Source: Limnephilus marmoratus (taxonomy: Eukaryota > Arthropoda > Insecta > Trichoptera > Limnephilidae). From it: a stretch of DNA of 64,000 nucleotides. The position numbers and the translations under genes were made by a program. Position 1 is the first letter of the stretch, and every line of letters begins with the position of its first letter. The notes below the pieces were generated by a model, which worked only from the letters and a program-made list of their open reading frames with translations, searched no databases and had not been told where the DNA came from. This document shows, piece after piece, positions 42,025-53,314 of this stretch. Where the stretch lies: assembly GCA_917880885.1 (NCBI GenBank), contig OU862912.1:46239117-46303116 (forward strand), written 5' to 3'.

Positions 42025-42690
42025 ATCAGACCTGTAAAAACAAGGCTCCAAAACTAGTCAATATCCACAAAAAACTGTATTTAAAAGCAATCAACGGTAA
42101 AACCGTCTACAAAAATCCTTACAGAAATAGCGAAATAAAAGGTTCCCAGACTCGTACAAGTTGCGTGAATCTGCAAAAAAGTTATGAATGTAAAAAACTT
42201 TTTACCCAGAATTTACATGCGAAACACGAAAAAATCTGTGCGTGCTGTATTTTAATGCGATTTCCCTGTATGAGGAATGTCCGCGCGTTGCGATGGAAAA
42301 CCGTAGGGAAAATTATGTTTGCAAGAGAGTGATGTTGGGAGTGCAGATTATGGCGGATCGCAGCTTTATTTATGGGCGGAGTGTCTAGACGTACATATTT
42401 GCTGCCAGATATTTTGCATTCTAATCGAATTAAACTACTCTGTGGATATTGAATGTGTATCGAGCTTCAAATAAGAAAGACTGCACTGTTTGACATGATG
42501 TAACGTATAATTGAAACTGTAGAATGTTTGCTAACGTTGTGTGCGTGTCCTATATAATATGTCCGAAGTAAGGTCAATTCACCCTTATATCGGGTGACAT
42601 TGGTCAAACTTTTTTGTGAACAGCTAAACAATTTCGACAGTTTAAAAATTTCAAGAAAGTTCAATTTTCTTTCAGATCGGTATTTTTTTA
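42025..42690. other. No gene seen
   Basis: AT-rich, no recognisable frame. Confidence 0.4.
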
Positions 42691-42699
42691 AATTAGCTC

Positions 42700-43110
42700 C
42701 ACGTAGGAGGCCGCGAAGGAAAAAATCTCTCAGGGCCTATGTCATCTTTAGGGATGCTGTGTGGAGGGTCTTTTTTAGTAAAGGAAGTAGAGGAAGTTAT
42801 AGAAAGGAAAAAGGTATGAGGGTAGATAGAAATCCGAGGGTCAGTGGGTCCAGAAATGACTCGCGCTGCGGAACAATGCGATGTTCCGAGAGAGTTCTGC
42901 TGGAGAGGTTAAAAGGTCTCCCTCAACTAGCCTCCACGCATTAGGTGAGAAAATTCGTCCACCGCTAATACCTAGACAAACTTCACCCCATGAGCCCGGG
43001 CACCCCTGCTAATTTACCAAACGTAGCAAACCACATGGGGTGACCTATGCAGGGGGATTGGTTATCTAATATGTGGTTCCCAATGTGGCTGTACCCATAC
43101 CTTTTATGAG
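42700..43110 (-). mobile_element. SINE-like element S4
   Basis: Minus-strand copy from GGTATGGGTACAGCCACATT (head, about 43,110) to the tail with CTCCACACAGCATCCC and CCTCCTACGTGGAGCTAAT (42,700). Contains GCCCGGGCTCATGGGGTGAA and AGACCTTTTAACCTCTCC blocks of the family. The forward frame 42,594-42,944 is a shadow. Confidence 0.7.
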
Positions 43111-43502
43111 AAGTATGAAAAAAATCGAACCTTTATATACTTTAAATATAAAATAAATTAATAACGTCATAATAATTAATACCTGGTGTAATAAAAAAAA
43201 CATTTATATACAAAATTGAAATGAGTGACTCCTTTATTGCCGTCGTGTGCGATATAATTCTTTTTTTTCCGTAGACAGTTCCATAATATATTATTTTATT
43301 TCAGAAATTCATCTGCGAAATGTGAATTTCTGGGAAAACGTCGAAAGTCTGGTCACGTCAGGTAATGGCCCCGTAAATCAAAGCAAAGTTTGTTGTGAAA
43401 AAATATAGAAGAAGTGACAAAATCCATTTATAACCGTCATAAAAAATCAAACACCTTAAATAAAATATACTCTCGATAGTTCTGAAACTAAACAAAAGTA
43501 AT

Positions 43503-43935
43503 GACGGACTCCTTTGTTGACGGGTAAGGCTCTCTACTAGCAATTCTAACGTCGCGGGTTCGAATCCGTAACAATTATGACCGCGTACAATTCACAGGCG
43601 GTAGAAGTGAAAGCACAGGAGAGACCGATTATACTATCTCATTCTCTCGCAGGTTAAATCCTGTATGTGTTTGTCTCTCTTTAGTGAAGCTATTTTTCGT
43701 TTCATCGAGTTTCAAATCACAACGGTGCTAAAGAAGTTTTCACTTAAACAAATGATTAATTTGTGTAATTTCACAATTTACTAATTAAAAATAATATATA
43801 CATAGTACATTTGCGTCACGTTACATAGAAGATACTCTCAATATCGCCCTTAGTATAAGACCACCATTCAGAATTGAAAAATTGCTTGAAATAGCTTTAG
43901 CTGTGTTTTGTGACCCGATATCAATAGTTAGGTAA
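43503..43935 (+). mobile_element. tRNA-derived SINE, family S1, with an internal insertion
   Basis: tRNA-like head 43,510-43,575 (ACGGGTAAGGCTCTCTACTA, GGGTTCGAATCC). About 165 bp of unrelated sequence follow, then the S1 body GCGTCACGTTACATAGAAGA and CTTAGTATAAGACCACCATT. Confidence 0.6.
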
Positions 43936-43939
43936 CTTT

Positions 43940-44580
43940 AGGGTTAATCGTTAATACTAAGAAGAAACTAAAAATTGTGAAAACTGTAGATTGAAAACTA
44001 CCCTATAGCAATATTTGTTTCGAACCTCCCCTTGTATGCAAAAAAATACTCATTAAAATCATAGTTCTTCTTTATAAATCATTTTTAAAATATAGCATAA
44101 GAACACGGCATTTATCAATTAAATATCCTATTCAAATATTCACTAAGACCACATATATTTAAAATCCATCCGCAATTCATAAACATATTTTCCCAGGACA
44201 ACAAAACGAGCATTCCTCTAAATGGAGGCTGTACCAATACTAAGGGAAACTTCCATAAAACGGCGATACCATTTTTCATTTCCGCTCTCTCCGCTTAAGT
44301 CTTTGTATTTACAAATCCACTAATTTAAATTTATAAACCGATAGGGAATTTTCTTTTCCTTGGCAGACCGAGAGAGAATTTATGCAGCCTGGAACAATAC
44401 CAGGAAAATCTTGCTATTTCATGACACTAAAAATATAATGCTTTTACTCAACTATTGTGGCGTTTCAAGACCTTAGCCAACAAAGAATATTTGTTAATAT
44501 CTGAAGGGATGAAAAATCAAAAATGATGGCATTTGTTATATTTAATTGTTGTTGACATCACAGAAAAATATAAACTGTTT
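43940..44580. other. No gene seen
   Basis: AT-rich, no recognisable frame. Confidence 0.4.
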
Positions 44581-44581
44581 A

Positions 44582-44792
44582 TTTTTGACTGGTCAATAGT
44601 TGAGTGGGCATCGCGTTCGGGCATCGGTCCCATCTAGGCGTTCCGTGTTCGATTCCTCGGCTGGCTAAGTCCTCCGTCAAGCACTCAAGCAACATTTTCG
44701 GTTTACTGTGGTGGTAGTAGGTGATTTTCAAATATTGTTGGGTTATTCGTAAACCCGGGAATGTTTGTCTTTCTTGAAAAAAAAAATACAAT
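44582..44792 (+). mobile_element. SINE-like element, family S3 (single copy here)
   Basis: TGAGTGGGCATCGCG and GTGTTCGATTCC are A- and B-box-like, about 40 bp apart. The body ends with TTTCTTGAAAAAAAAAATAC, a poly(A)-like tail. No other copy in this window. Confidence 0.5.
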
Positions 44793-44849
44793 ACACATAA
44801 TCTAAGTAGACTTCATCTGCTCTCAATAAAGTATTTTAATAGACAACTT

Positions 44850-45225
44850 ACTTGGACCCAGAGGAAAACAATTTCCCTCGCGCCTTTTAGGATCTTATGT
44901 TAAGGGTCTTTTTAGGGAAAGGAAGGTGAGGAGGTTCTGGGAAGGAAAAAGGTACGAGGATAGGGTAGACATCAGAGGGTCAATGTGTCAAAGAGTGACG
45001 GGCGTATAAATCCATCTCTCCCACAATGGTACAAGGCGTTGCGCGATGGATCAAAAAAGTCCGGCTAGAAAGGCAAAAAAGATCTCCCTCAACCAGTCTT
45101 TCCTGATCCGGCCCGCCACGCAGTATTGAGAAAACGCATGTGCCGCTAAGGCCATGTTCAAACCTTACCCCATGAATTCGGGTAAGTCATCAAACGTACC
45201 TGGGTGACCTAGGGCAGATAAATTT
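44850..45225 (-). mobile_element. SINE-like element S4
   Basis: Same block order as 42,700-43,110 on the minus strand, with the 3' hairpin partly eroded (GAGGAAAACAATTTCCCTC kept). Confidence 0.65.
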
Positions 45226-45237
45226 ATTATGTTTAAT

Positions 45238-45525
45238 CCGTGGTCCACGGGTAAGGCTATCGATAGCAATTCTGAGGTCGCAGGTTCAATTCCCAGCGGG
45301 CACAAATAAATAATATTTGATTAATTTATATTATTACACAATTTATTTGTGTTTACTTGCCGAAAATATGCTATGCTTTCGGTATGGTAAATACCGATAT
45401 AGTATATTTTCGGCACGTTCCAGACAAGAAGATACTGTCAGTATCGCCCTGGTCTAAGACTACTATTGAGAATTGAAAATTAATGCTTGAAATGTTTGAG
45501 GATCAGATCTCAATAGCCAGGATCT
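45238..45525 (+). mobile_element. tRNA-derived SINE, family S1
   Basis: Head CCACGGGTAAGGCTATCGAT and GCAGGTTCAATTCCCAGCGG, AT linker, GGCACGTTCCAGACAAGAAG body, CTGGTCTAAGACTACTATTG, ending at about AATAGCCAGG. A small hairpin around GCTTTCGGTATGG/TACCGATATAG lies in the linker. Confidence 0.65.
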
Positions 45526-45529
45526 TCAC

Positions 45530-46070
45530 ATTTAAAAAAAAGGTAAATTACTGCAAAGGTCTTCAGATAATTAATTTATAAATTAAGGGTTTGATTGCAT
45601 TCAAGAGGACATCGAATGATTTTGATGTGGATTTTATTCGGTTCTTCAAATAGATGGGTCATTTTGTTGAACGTAAGAAACTTAAATACACGAAACGACC
45701 AATATAAAATAATAATAATAAATGAGAGCCATTCAAGTACTCTACCATCTTCAAATATCGATTATTACTATTAATATTTTCATCGTACAAAATGCTCACA
45801 CATTCTATCGTGACATTTTCTGTGGCAATCATTGCTGAAGTTAAATGGTGGGCTCTGATTTATGTATCGGAAGGAAAATCATAATTCGCAAACATATTCA
45901 ACCCCTTTGCGTTGCTGACGATGACTCAACGCGAACTTGCTGAGTCACGGAATAATGACGGTGTTCTTGACGCGGAAGGACTTTAAAAACAGGACACATG
46001 ATTGTGAGTCATTGGAGAATCACAAAAAACTACTCCAAAATGAAAAATCAAGTCGGTTTTCGAAAATTAT
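45530..46070. other. No gene seen
   Basis: AT-rich, no recognisable frame. Confidence 0.4.
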
Positions 46071-46074
46071 TAAA

Positions 46075-47130
46075 AACTAACCATCACACCGTTTCCCCGC
46101 AGGACCGCTAAACAACTCGGTCTTGGCACACACTCCTTGCTTTATTCACATTCGTACATCGTCTGATACATAATCTTCTATTATTCCGACTCTTGACATG
46201 GCTCGGCTCAAGTATCTGATTCACTTAATCGTGCCATGTCTTCCTCGGGCATCTTCGACTCCTTCTGTCATTCACATTTGCGTTATATATTCTCCTTACA
46301 CTCTTTCTTCGTTCGTTCGCTTTACATTCCCAAACCATCTAAACTTGACATGGTCCGACTAACTTGATTCTCTGATTCACTTGATCGTGCCATCTCTTCC
46401 TCGGGCGTCCCCGACTTCTGCCATTCACACTTACGTCATATATTCTCAAATATACATTCCCAAACCACCTTTTTTTTACAGTGAATACCGCACAAGAATC
46501 TCAACTGCTCCCGTCTGGAGCCAGCGAGACTATGGCATCCCCAATTGGGGTATGTTGTGAGGCTGAAGGTAGTGGGGAGGGGGAGGAGGTGGGGAAGAGG
46601 AAGGTTGGGAAGTACCTGGCTATTCAGATCTGGTCACTAAACACGGCTAAAGCCATTTTCAAGCAACGTTTCAATTCTGAATGGTGGTCTTACACCAGGG
46701 CGATACTAATAGTATCTTCCACTCTGGAACATGCCGCAAATATACTATATATTATTTTAAATGAATTAATTGTGAAATAATACAAATTAATCAAATAAAA
46801 TTTATTTGCGCATGCCGGGTTCGAACCCACGACCTCCGGATTGTGAGTCAAGAGTCTTACCCACTGGACTACGGAGGTCGTCCTGAGCGTCCCTTTCTTA
46901 ATTTTACTCATTACACTAACATCAGCCTCGCATACTTTGCTCTTCCCTTGGTTCTCCACATTTCTCACACATGTAAAGATGACAAACATGCTATTATATG
47001 GATCTCACTTCTACAGCATTCAGTCTACTTTCATCCTTCCTCTGTCAGTTCCATGCTTCACTGCCATGCATCAGAGTAAGTACCAGTACTCCATTGTGGA
47101 CTGCTACCTTAGTTTCTTTGGAGATTATTT
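46075..47130 (-). pseudogene. GRPRKTW-type LINE fragment split by a SINE
   Basis: The lower part (46,075-46,470) encodes on the minus strand the SAYPCGE-like end, CMRRC-like block and two successive copies of the GRPRKTW region (about 46,205-46,285 and 46,365-46,450). So there is also a local duplication. The upper part (46,880-47,130) reads PTLMHGSEAWN-like and CVRNVENQGKSKVCEADVSV, the segment expected just before. A SINE (46,480-46,878) separates them. Stops and frameshifts throughout. Confidence 0.65.
46480..46878 (-). mobile_element. tRNA-derived SINE, family S1 (best copy)
   Basis: Minus strand: tRNA-like head 46,810-46,878 (GACCTCCGTAGTCCAGTGGG, GTGGGTTCGAACCC), AT linker, GGCATGTTCCAGAGTGGAAG, CTGGTGTAAGACCACCATTC, polypyrimidine segment, CCAATTGGGGATGCC, then an A tail seen as T at 46,472-46,479. 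About 390 bp, inserted into a LINE. Confidence 0.75.
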
Positions 47131-47134
47131 TTGA

Positions 47135-47695
47135 AAACTTTTTGAAAATATCACATGAAAGGGAATTAATAAAAGTACAAAAAAATTTGCACCCTTCACG
47201 GCTTCTATTTTCATTGGAAAAAGTGAAAACTTCTAGTGCAGTTCAAGATTTCTAATCTTCAAAATGTCAAATAAGAATAAAAATATTTTGGCAAGGGCAG
47301 ATGCGCTACAAGAATTCTCCACCTCCTTCTGTGATATTCTGCATTCATCCCGAACAAACTCACTCTCACTTCGAGCAAGTGAAACTTTCACTGCAGTCGA
47401 AGTTCCAATAAATCAACAAATATTTGAATTGTTCCGTGGCATCCTCCATGTTAGTGCCAATTATGAGAGCGGGTTGTTTGTGCCAAATATTAGAGACGTC
47501 AGTAATGTCGAAAACATATCTCAAACTTTCAATTTCACGGAGAATAATAGAAATGCATACATATATCCATAGAAAATGAATAAGTTTTGTCTATATAACG
47601 GAGAAAATATAGGCCATAAAAATTATTGTTCCATGATTTTAGAGGCAAGTTTGGCAATTATATTAGAGTTAATAATAAACATTAAAAATTAGGAA
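47135..47695. other. No supported gene
   Basis: A 102-codon frame (47,264-47,572) begins MSNKNKNILARADALQEFST; composition is ordinary but no domain is recognised. Confidence 0.35.
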
Positions 47696-47699
47696 TCTA

Positions 47700-48320
47700 C
47701 AGGGTTTTCCAATAAGAGGTGTTATTTTGAATAGCCCGCTATTTCGGTAGATGTTACTTTTGAAGCTGTCATTTTTTGACATTTGACAAGTAGAAACTAC
47801 GCCATTAATAAAAATGGAACGATACACGCTTTAACAACGCATTAAAATTATTAAAATTCACTATAAAAATGAGGCAGGAGCAACAGTTACGGTGAATGGA
47901 TTGCGCTATCGAGAGATGATTAATGATTTTTTATGGCCAGAATTGGATGGTATTGATCTGGACAACGTTTACTTTCAACAAGACGGTGCTACGTGCCACA
48001 CAAGCAACGAAACCATTGATATTTTAAGGAAAAAGTTTCCGGACCGTGTTATCTCTCGAAGAGGTGATCACAATTGGCCACCGAGATCTTGTGATTTAAC
48101 ACCTTGCGACTTCTTCCTTTGGGGTCACGTGAAAGAGAAGGTCTACGCCAACAGCCCAGCATCGATTCAAGACCTCAAAGATGGAATTCGTGAGGCTATC
48201 GAGGACATAGGGCAGCCACTTTGCGATTTGGTTATGGAAAATTTTATGAAAAAGATATGGTATTAAAAAATGGCATTTTTCTTTGAATATCAAAATAACA
48301 CCTCTTATTGGAAAACCCTA
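47700..48320 (+). mobile_element. mariner-superfamily deletion derivative (DD41D-type spacing)
   Basis: 621 bp. Inverted ends of 30 matching bases: AGGGTTTTCCAATAAGAGGT onward at 47,701-47,730 and the complement at 48,290-48,319. TA lies at 47,698-47,699 and 48,321-48,322, the target duplication expected for Tc1/mariner elements. Intact relatives are about 1.3 kb; the missing part is the centre of the transposase. Confidence 0.88.
47814..48266 (+). pseudogene. mariner-like transposase, internally deleted
   Basis: One frame from ATG 47,814 to TAA 48,264-48,266 (151 codons with stop). The start MERYTL is followed by a TAA at codon 7, then QRIKIIKIHYKNEAGATV, the usual beginning of the DNA-binding domain. 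At about 47,890 it joins directly, in frame, to VNGLRYREMINDFLWPEL, deep in the catalytic domain. Kept: second catalytic Asp in YFQQDGATCHTS and third in DLTPCDFFLWG, with 41 residues between them (mariner proper has 34). The first catalytic Asp and most of the DNA-binding part are missing. It could be mobilised only by enzyme from elsewhere. Confidence 0.85.
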
Positions 48321-48324
48321 TATT

Positions 48325-49475
48325 TACTTTGAAAATATAAGAAAATATTAAACAACAAAAAAATTAAAATAATAAAAAATTCATTTGGATAAATTAAAAT
48401 TACAAACGTAAATTTAAAATACAAACGACCGATTTTCATTGGAACACAAATATGAAGCATATAAGTTAAAGTTTCGTCCCATAAAAACCCTTTAAAAATC
48501 TCTAAAAAAATGCCAAAGATGCCTCTAAAATCATGAAAAATCGAATTCTTTTATGGCCTTTATTTTATAATTTATCACAAATAAATAAAACAGCACATAT
48601 CCGTACTGGATATTGGCTACACCATTTGTTTCAAATAATAATAATTAGTCAGTTCGGTTGGATATTTCGGCGTCAAATCCAAATTTAAGTTTTGTTTGAA
48701 AAAGGTTACGCTGCCGTTCTCCTGATATCTTAACCTTCTTTGGTAAGCCCATATTGCATTCCAAAACATTTTAGAAACAGCTGAAAAATCTTTAGAAGAG
48801 CCTCGGATGCAAACGATCGTGATTAAAAAACAAATAGTCGCACTGACATCGGTATAAAATTGCTACGTGACGAAACTTAAATCAGGCATTAAAGAAATAT
48901 AAATTCCAGATTCCCAGAGAATAAGGGAATAGACGATACGATTGTGGAGACAATACTAGGAATTTAAATAAAGGCATTCCGGGTGCATTTCGCCGGCAGA
49001 TTTAAGCACTCGCAAGTGCCGACACGTGAGGATATGAGAGAGACCACCGCGCCGCCATCGCTGTGAGCGCCTGTGAGCTTTCCTATTCTACGGCGATTAG
49101 CTCGCGAGCTATGCAGCTGGTGGAATTACACGTGTAGCAGGCGTCGACCTCTCAAAGGATGTATTGAGATTATTAATGCCATGGTAATTTGCTAATTGGT
49201 GTTCGCGCTTAGATGGATGCAAAACGTATTAGTTAGTTTCGAAGATGGTAATAGATTGGTGTTGCTCTAGCGAGAGACAAGCAATCAGAATGGATCCAGT
49301 AGGTACTTGACATGCTGTAGCTACGTTTTCATTAGACTGTTCGACTAAGTCAGGGACTTCATCCTCCTTCTTGCCTTCTACTGCCCCTCCACCAACTTAT
49401 ACAGTCTCACAATATTTTCCAAATCGAGTACTTCAATGAGGCTCTTTTTAACGGTATCAGAAATGTGATTTTAAA
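48325..49475. other. No gene seen
   Basis: AT-rich to 48,950, then mixed composition to 49,475 (GC-richer at about 48,980-49,160) without a recognisable frame. The 48,640-48,745 repeat is listed separately. Confidence 0.4.
48640..48745. repeat. Interspersed repeat, copy 2 of 2
   Basis: TCAGTTCGGTTGGATATTTC and AAATCCAAATTTAAGTTTTG correspond to 8,395-8,500. Confidence 0.45.
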
Positions 49476-49479
49476 TTTT

Positions 49480-49622
49480 CACGGCTAAAAGTATCATCGT
49501 GATTAGTTTGTGGGTTATTGTTCCGCTATCTCCTTTTAGGCAGCTTTTTGGATAGCGTTACAGTATCCACCATTTTCTTCCCACACTCTAATTCTGTCCG
49601 AAACTTTGGCTAATAAAGGAGG
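49480..49622. mobile_element. Diverged half of the 61.8 kb palindrome family
   Basis: TTTTCACGGCTAAAAGTATC, CGCTATCTCCTTTTAG and CCGAAACTTTGGCTAATAAA correspond to TTTTCACGGCCAAAAGCATT, CGCTACCTCCTTCTTTAG and CCGAAACGTTGGCTAAAGAA at 61,794-62,000. Confidence 0.5.
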
Positions 49623-49669
49623 AAACGCAAGATGATATAACAATCTTAATTAGGAAGGCCACCGCCGCT

Positions 49670-50015
49670 ACAGGAACTATTCATCTCTGCCATGATGACT
49701 TAGAAGGGATGCTCGAGTTTATGGGGTGAGCTTTGTCAACAACTGAATGGCAGGCCGGATCAGGACTTTAAAACCTTTTTTTACCTCCCTGGCAGGACTC
49801 TTCCTACTCAGGGCCGTGTACCGTAGAGGGAGGAATGAATTCCTACATCATTCCGGGATACACTAACTCCCAGATTCCTACCCACCCCTTATACATATTT
49901 CCTTCTCAGAAGCACCACTCCCTAATTTCCTAAATATACAGCATTCCCAAAGATGACATGGGCCCTGAGGGGAACTATTTTTCTCACGGCCTCCTGAGTG
50001 GAGCTAATGATAAAA
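49670..50015 (+). mobile_element. SINE-like element S4
   Basis: Ends CAGCATTCCCAAAGATGACA, CCCTGAGGGGAACTATTTTT and CTCCTGAGTGGAGCTAATG; internal CCAGATTCCTACCCACCCCT matches 51,300-51,622. Confidence 0.65.
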
Positions 50016-50019
50016 AAAT

Positions 50020-51295
50020 TCAAAATAACCTGAAAATGAATCACGATAACGATCATAAATATGCTCAAACTAAAAGTAAAATTTTACAAAAGAACTCTTT
50101 TCACTACAAAAATAATAATTATAAGAATTACTCTTTACGAAGTAAAGAAAAAGTATTTTAATTCAGTATCAATGGTGTTTCAATATTGCAATGTAAATAA
50201 TTTATTAATCCAACTTCATAAAATGAAAACATTACAAAAGAAAAACTATGTTCACATTGTATTCACATTATGTTCATATTACATCAAATGCAGACATTCA
50301 AATAGAACAAACGCTTTTAACAGTGCAGGAATTAGTTTTCTCTCCTGTATACAAAAACTGAAAGCAAAAACTTTTGTTTTCGAGTGTTTTAACATGCGCT
50401 GTGTACCGTGCAGCCTCAGATTTTGTTAATATGTTTTATTTTGTTGCGTTTAACTCTAAATTAAAAGATCGTTTCTGATTTAACAATTGTTTATAAAAGC
50501 GAAGAATATAACGAAAGGCTAATTTGTAAACAATTATCTGATTGATATTTTAAATATTATCAGCGAAACTATTTTTCAATGACGGGAAAAGAAGTAAAAA
50601 ATGGCGATATTATTATCAGTACTTACTCGTAATTTCTTAGGTATTGTAAGGTATTTTTTTGTAGGGTAATAAATAAAATTATTTAAATCTTGTCGAGAGT
50701 TGAAATGACTGAAAACTTTGTGTCAATGATGTTGAAGATTGAAAGATGTGCCAGAACAGAGTTGTGTGGCATTCCATGTTCTCGAGTTTTGAATTGATTG
50801 ACACTGTTGCATATAAATGGGTACAACATCAATAAAGATCCTTAGATGGAAACATCAAGAATGGATTTGGGGAAGAGTAATGTGGAGTGACCGCTAAGAG
50901 TACGCAGCGATTTTTGCGAGAAATTTGTGCATTTTTCATCTGGGCGCATTCCTAAAAACTGTATTGCTTTGCTCAGCCTTGAAGATGGTCGTGTGTACAA
51001 TGAGCTATACTTAGAAAATAAAAATGTACATGTAAATTACTAATATTCGCAGTTTTCTTATTGCTTTCACCTCTATTACCAATGGGTGTTATGACAAATT
51101 TCGGTAAACTAATTTTTAGTTACAAGGGTACAGAGAGACAGTTCTCATGCAGAAATAACCCGTTTTTATGGTATTAATATACGGTATGAATATACTTACC
51201 TCGTATATGGAGTTAGTGTACAAAATCGACACTGAACCCTCGTTCATAACTTTTTGATTGATGAACCATATTTGTAATTATTTTATTTATTATTT
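50020..51295. other. No gene seen
   Basis: AT-rich. The 122-codon frame at 50,061 is lysine-rich low complexity at its start and has no domain. Confidence 0.4.
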
Positions 51296-51299
51296 TATT

Positions 51300-51622
51300 G
51301 TAACTTGGGTGGCGGGAATGGGTACCGCTGCCCCGGGAACTTTATTGGATATCCAACACCTCTGCCATAGCTCACCCAAAGTGGTTCGCTACGTTTGGTG
51401 ATTTGGCAGGGGTGCTCGGGTTCACGGGGTGAGGTTTGTCTAGGTCTTGGAGACGGATGACCGGGACACACTGAACCCCAGATTCCTACCCACCCCTTCA
51501 ACTTCAGAACTCTGCTCTCCTTTCTTTCCTTAAAAAACCCTCCACACAGCATCCCCAAAGATGACATAGGCCCTGAGGGAAAGTATTTTCCTCAGGTTCT
51601 TCTGTGTGGAGCTCATGTAAAA
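51300..51622 (+). mobile_element. SINE-like element S4 with the clearest 3' hairpin
   Basis: Head GGCGGGAATGGGTACCGCTG; middle GGGGTGCTCGGGTTCACGGG; tail with outer stem CTCCACACAG (51,540-51,549)/CTGTGTGGAG (51,602-51,611) and inner stem CCTGAGGGAAA/TTTTCCTCAGG. A-rich end. The minus-strand frame here is a shadow. Confidence 0.75.
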
Positions 51623-51824
51623 AAAAGAAGTTTTTTGTGTTTATTTGAGAAACGTTAATAATCAATCATATTAAAAACAAAAAAAAAAAAAATGGAAAAC
51701 ATATCTTTGGCGTTGTATTACAAAAATCCTAAGGTAAAAAAATGCGTACCCAATGCTCTAAGAACACCTTAACTAGATCTCCTACATGAAGGACTACCAC
51801 TATACACAGGGCTAGCATTTAATT

Positions 51825-51905
51825 ATTGACATTTACAGCGCCCTTGAGGTGATTTTTCACAAAAACGGCGCTCTACAAATTATCCAATTCTTATTATTAT
51901 TATTA
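51825..51905 (+). repeat. 3' end of an ATT-tailed retroelement
   Basis: CAGCGCCCTTGAGGTGATTT, CGGCGCTCTACAAATTATCC and a TTA run; see 26,098 and 20,514. Confidence 0.65.
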
Positions 51906-51909
51906 TTTA

Positions 51910-52625
51910 TAAAATTGGTTCATTAATACAACGTGTAAGGGCTAACAGCGAACACAGAAAAAAATCCTAAAATATGAAAGCATTTGAAAATGTTCTTTAA
52001 GTCATACAGTGAAAATGAAATACGAAAATAAGGATCGAACCGCGTGTCCATCTATGAGAGTAATATGTTCTGTTAACAGCACAGCATCCACTGCAAAAAC
52101 AAAATGTCCGAATACTGAAAACACCACAAGTCGAGTAGTATTAATGCGTCGGCTTTGAGCTCTGACAGTCCATGCGAACGTCGCGACGCTGCACAGGGCA
52201 GGGGTCAGTCAGGCGTCGACGCTTCTGGACGCGGGCGCTTGGCCAGACATCTCCCATCTAACATCTCACGTCGAGCGAAGATCTGACCTGCAAACAGACG
52301 CCGCAATATTGTGTTGTGTCGGACGCACCCCCGACCGCACATTTGTTTGTCGAGAAAGCAAACAGAGAGCTGGCACTTGTTGTGGATAATGATGTCGGTG
52401 CAGACAGTGGGAAACCTCAAACTTAAACCATTTCATTTGTTGTACTGTAAAATGCGAACAGAGTTTTACCAATTCTCTACAAATTAAATATATCTCGGTA
52501 AATGAATAAATAAAATACACCAATAAACTAGCCTACACAGATTGCTGCTGTCCGTGAGATAAGTGCAGAAATCATCAAATAATTTTAATACAAAATAATT
52601 TACAAATTAGATATTTATTTATAAA
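51910..52625. other. No gene seen
   Basis: GC-richer at 52,140-52,400 with frames on the minus strand (71 and 85 codons) that have no recognisable domain. Confidence 0.35.
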
Positions 52626-52627
52626 CT

Positions 52628-53310
52628 ACTACCTGGTCCTGGCACGCGTTGCTATGCCATTTAATAAAGAAATTGTTTCTCCCTGAATGTCTTTTCCCAT
52701 TCGTCCCGTTCCCCTTCCGCCTCCCCTTCTTCTCCTGCATCCTCTTCCCCTCTCGCGTTTCCCTCATCCCTCACACGTCCCCATCCCCTCCAGCATTCCC
52801 CTTCCACCTTCCCCGCCTTTCCTCTTCCCTTTCCCGCTCCCTCGTCCCGCCAACCCTCCTCCCGCTTCCATATATTCAATCCCAGTACATTCAGTTTTTA
52901 AACAGCCCGCGTGCCGTCTTTTACAATTTTTATTCAAATTTACATTTTCATGTAAATTAAATTTGGTACCTAACACAGGTACCTATTTAAAATATCTAAA
53001 ATTCTTGATTCGATTCAAACTATTAGGGGAGTACCTATTTTAAATAAATTTATCAACTTAAAGATTTTCAAAAATAGAATCCTGATTGAACAATCATTGT
53101 TTTGCAAAATGCCATCCTCATACACGCGAACTGTCAAACGTGGGATGTTTTCTGAAATTATCCAATTTTCTTATTTTTTTTCTCCGTAAGAACCATCTTC
53201 GTACTTCAAGGATTATTCTAAAAAAAGAATTAGCGAAATCGGTTCAGCTGATCTCGAGATTTGCGCTTAGAAACATATTTTCATTTTTATATGTAAGAAG
53301 ATAAGATTAG
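52628..53310 (+). repeat. Lepidopteran-type repeat with long polypyrimidine block
   Basis: Starts CTGGCACGCGTTGCTATGCC and AAATTGTTTCTCCCTG, then about 180 bp of almost pure C/T (52,690-52,870), CAGTACATTCAGTTTTTAAA, and an end ATTAGCGAAATCGGTTCAGC. Inverted counterpart at 58,940-59,385. Confidence 0.65.
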
Positions 53311-53314
53311 ATTC

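Noticed and set aside
42594..42944. 116-codon frame
   Set aside because: Lies across a minus-strand SINE-like S4 copy, so a shadow.
47264..47572. 102-codon frame upstream of the mariner
   Set aside because: No domain seen; not enough to call a gene.
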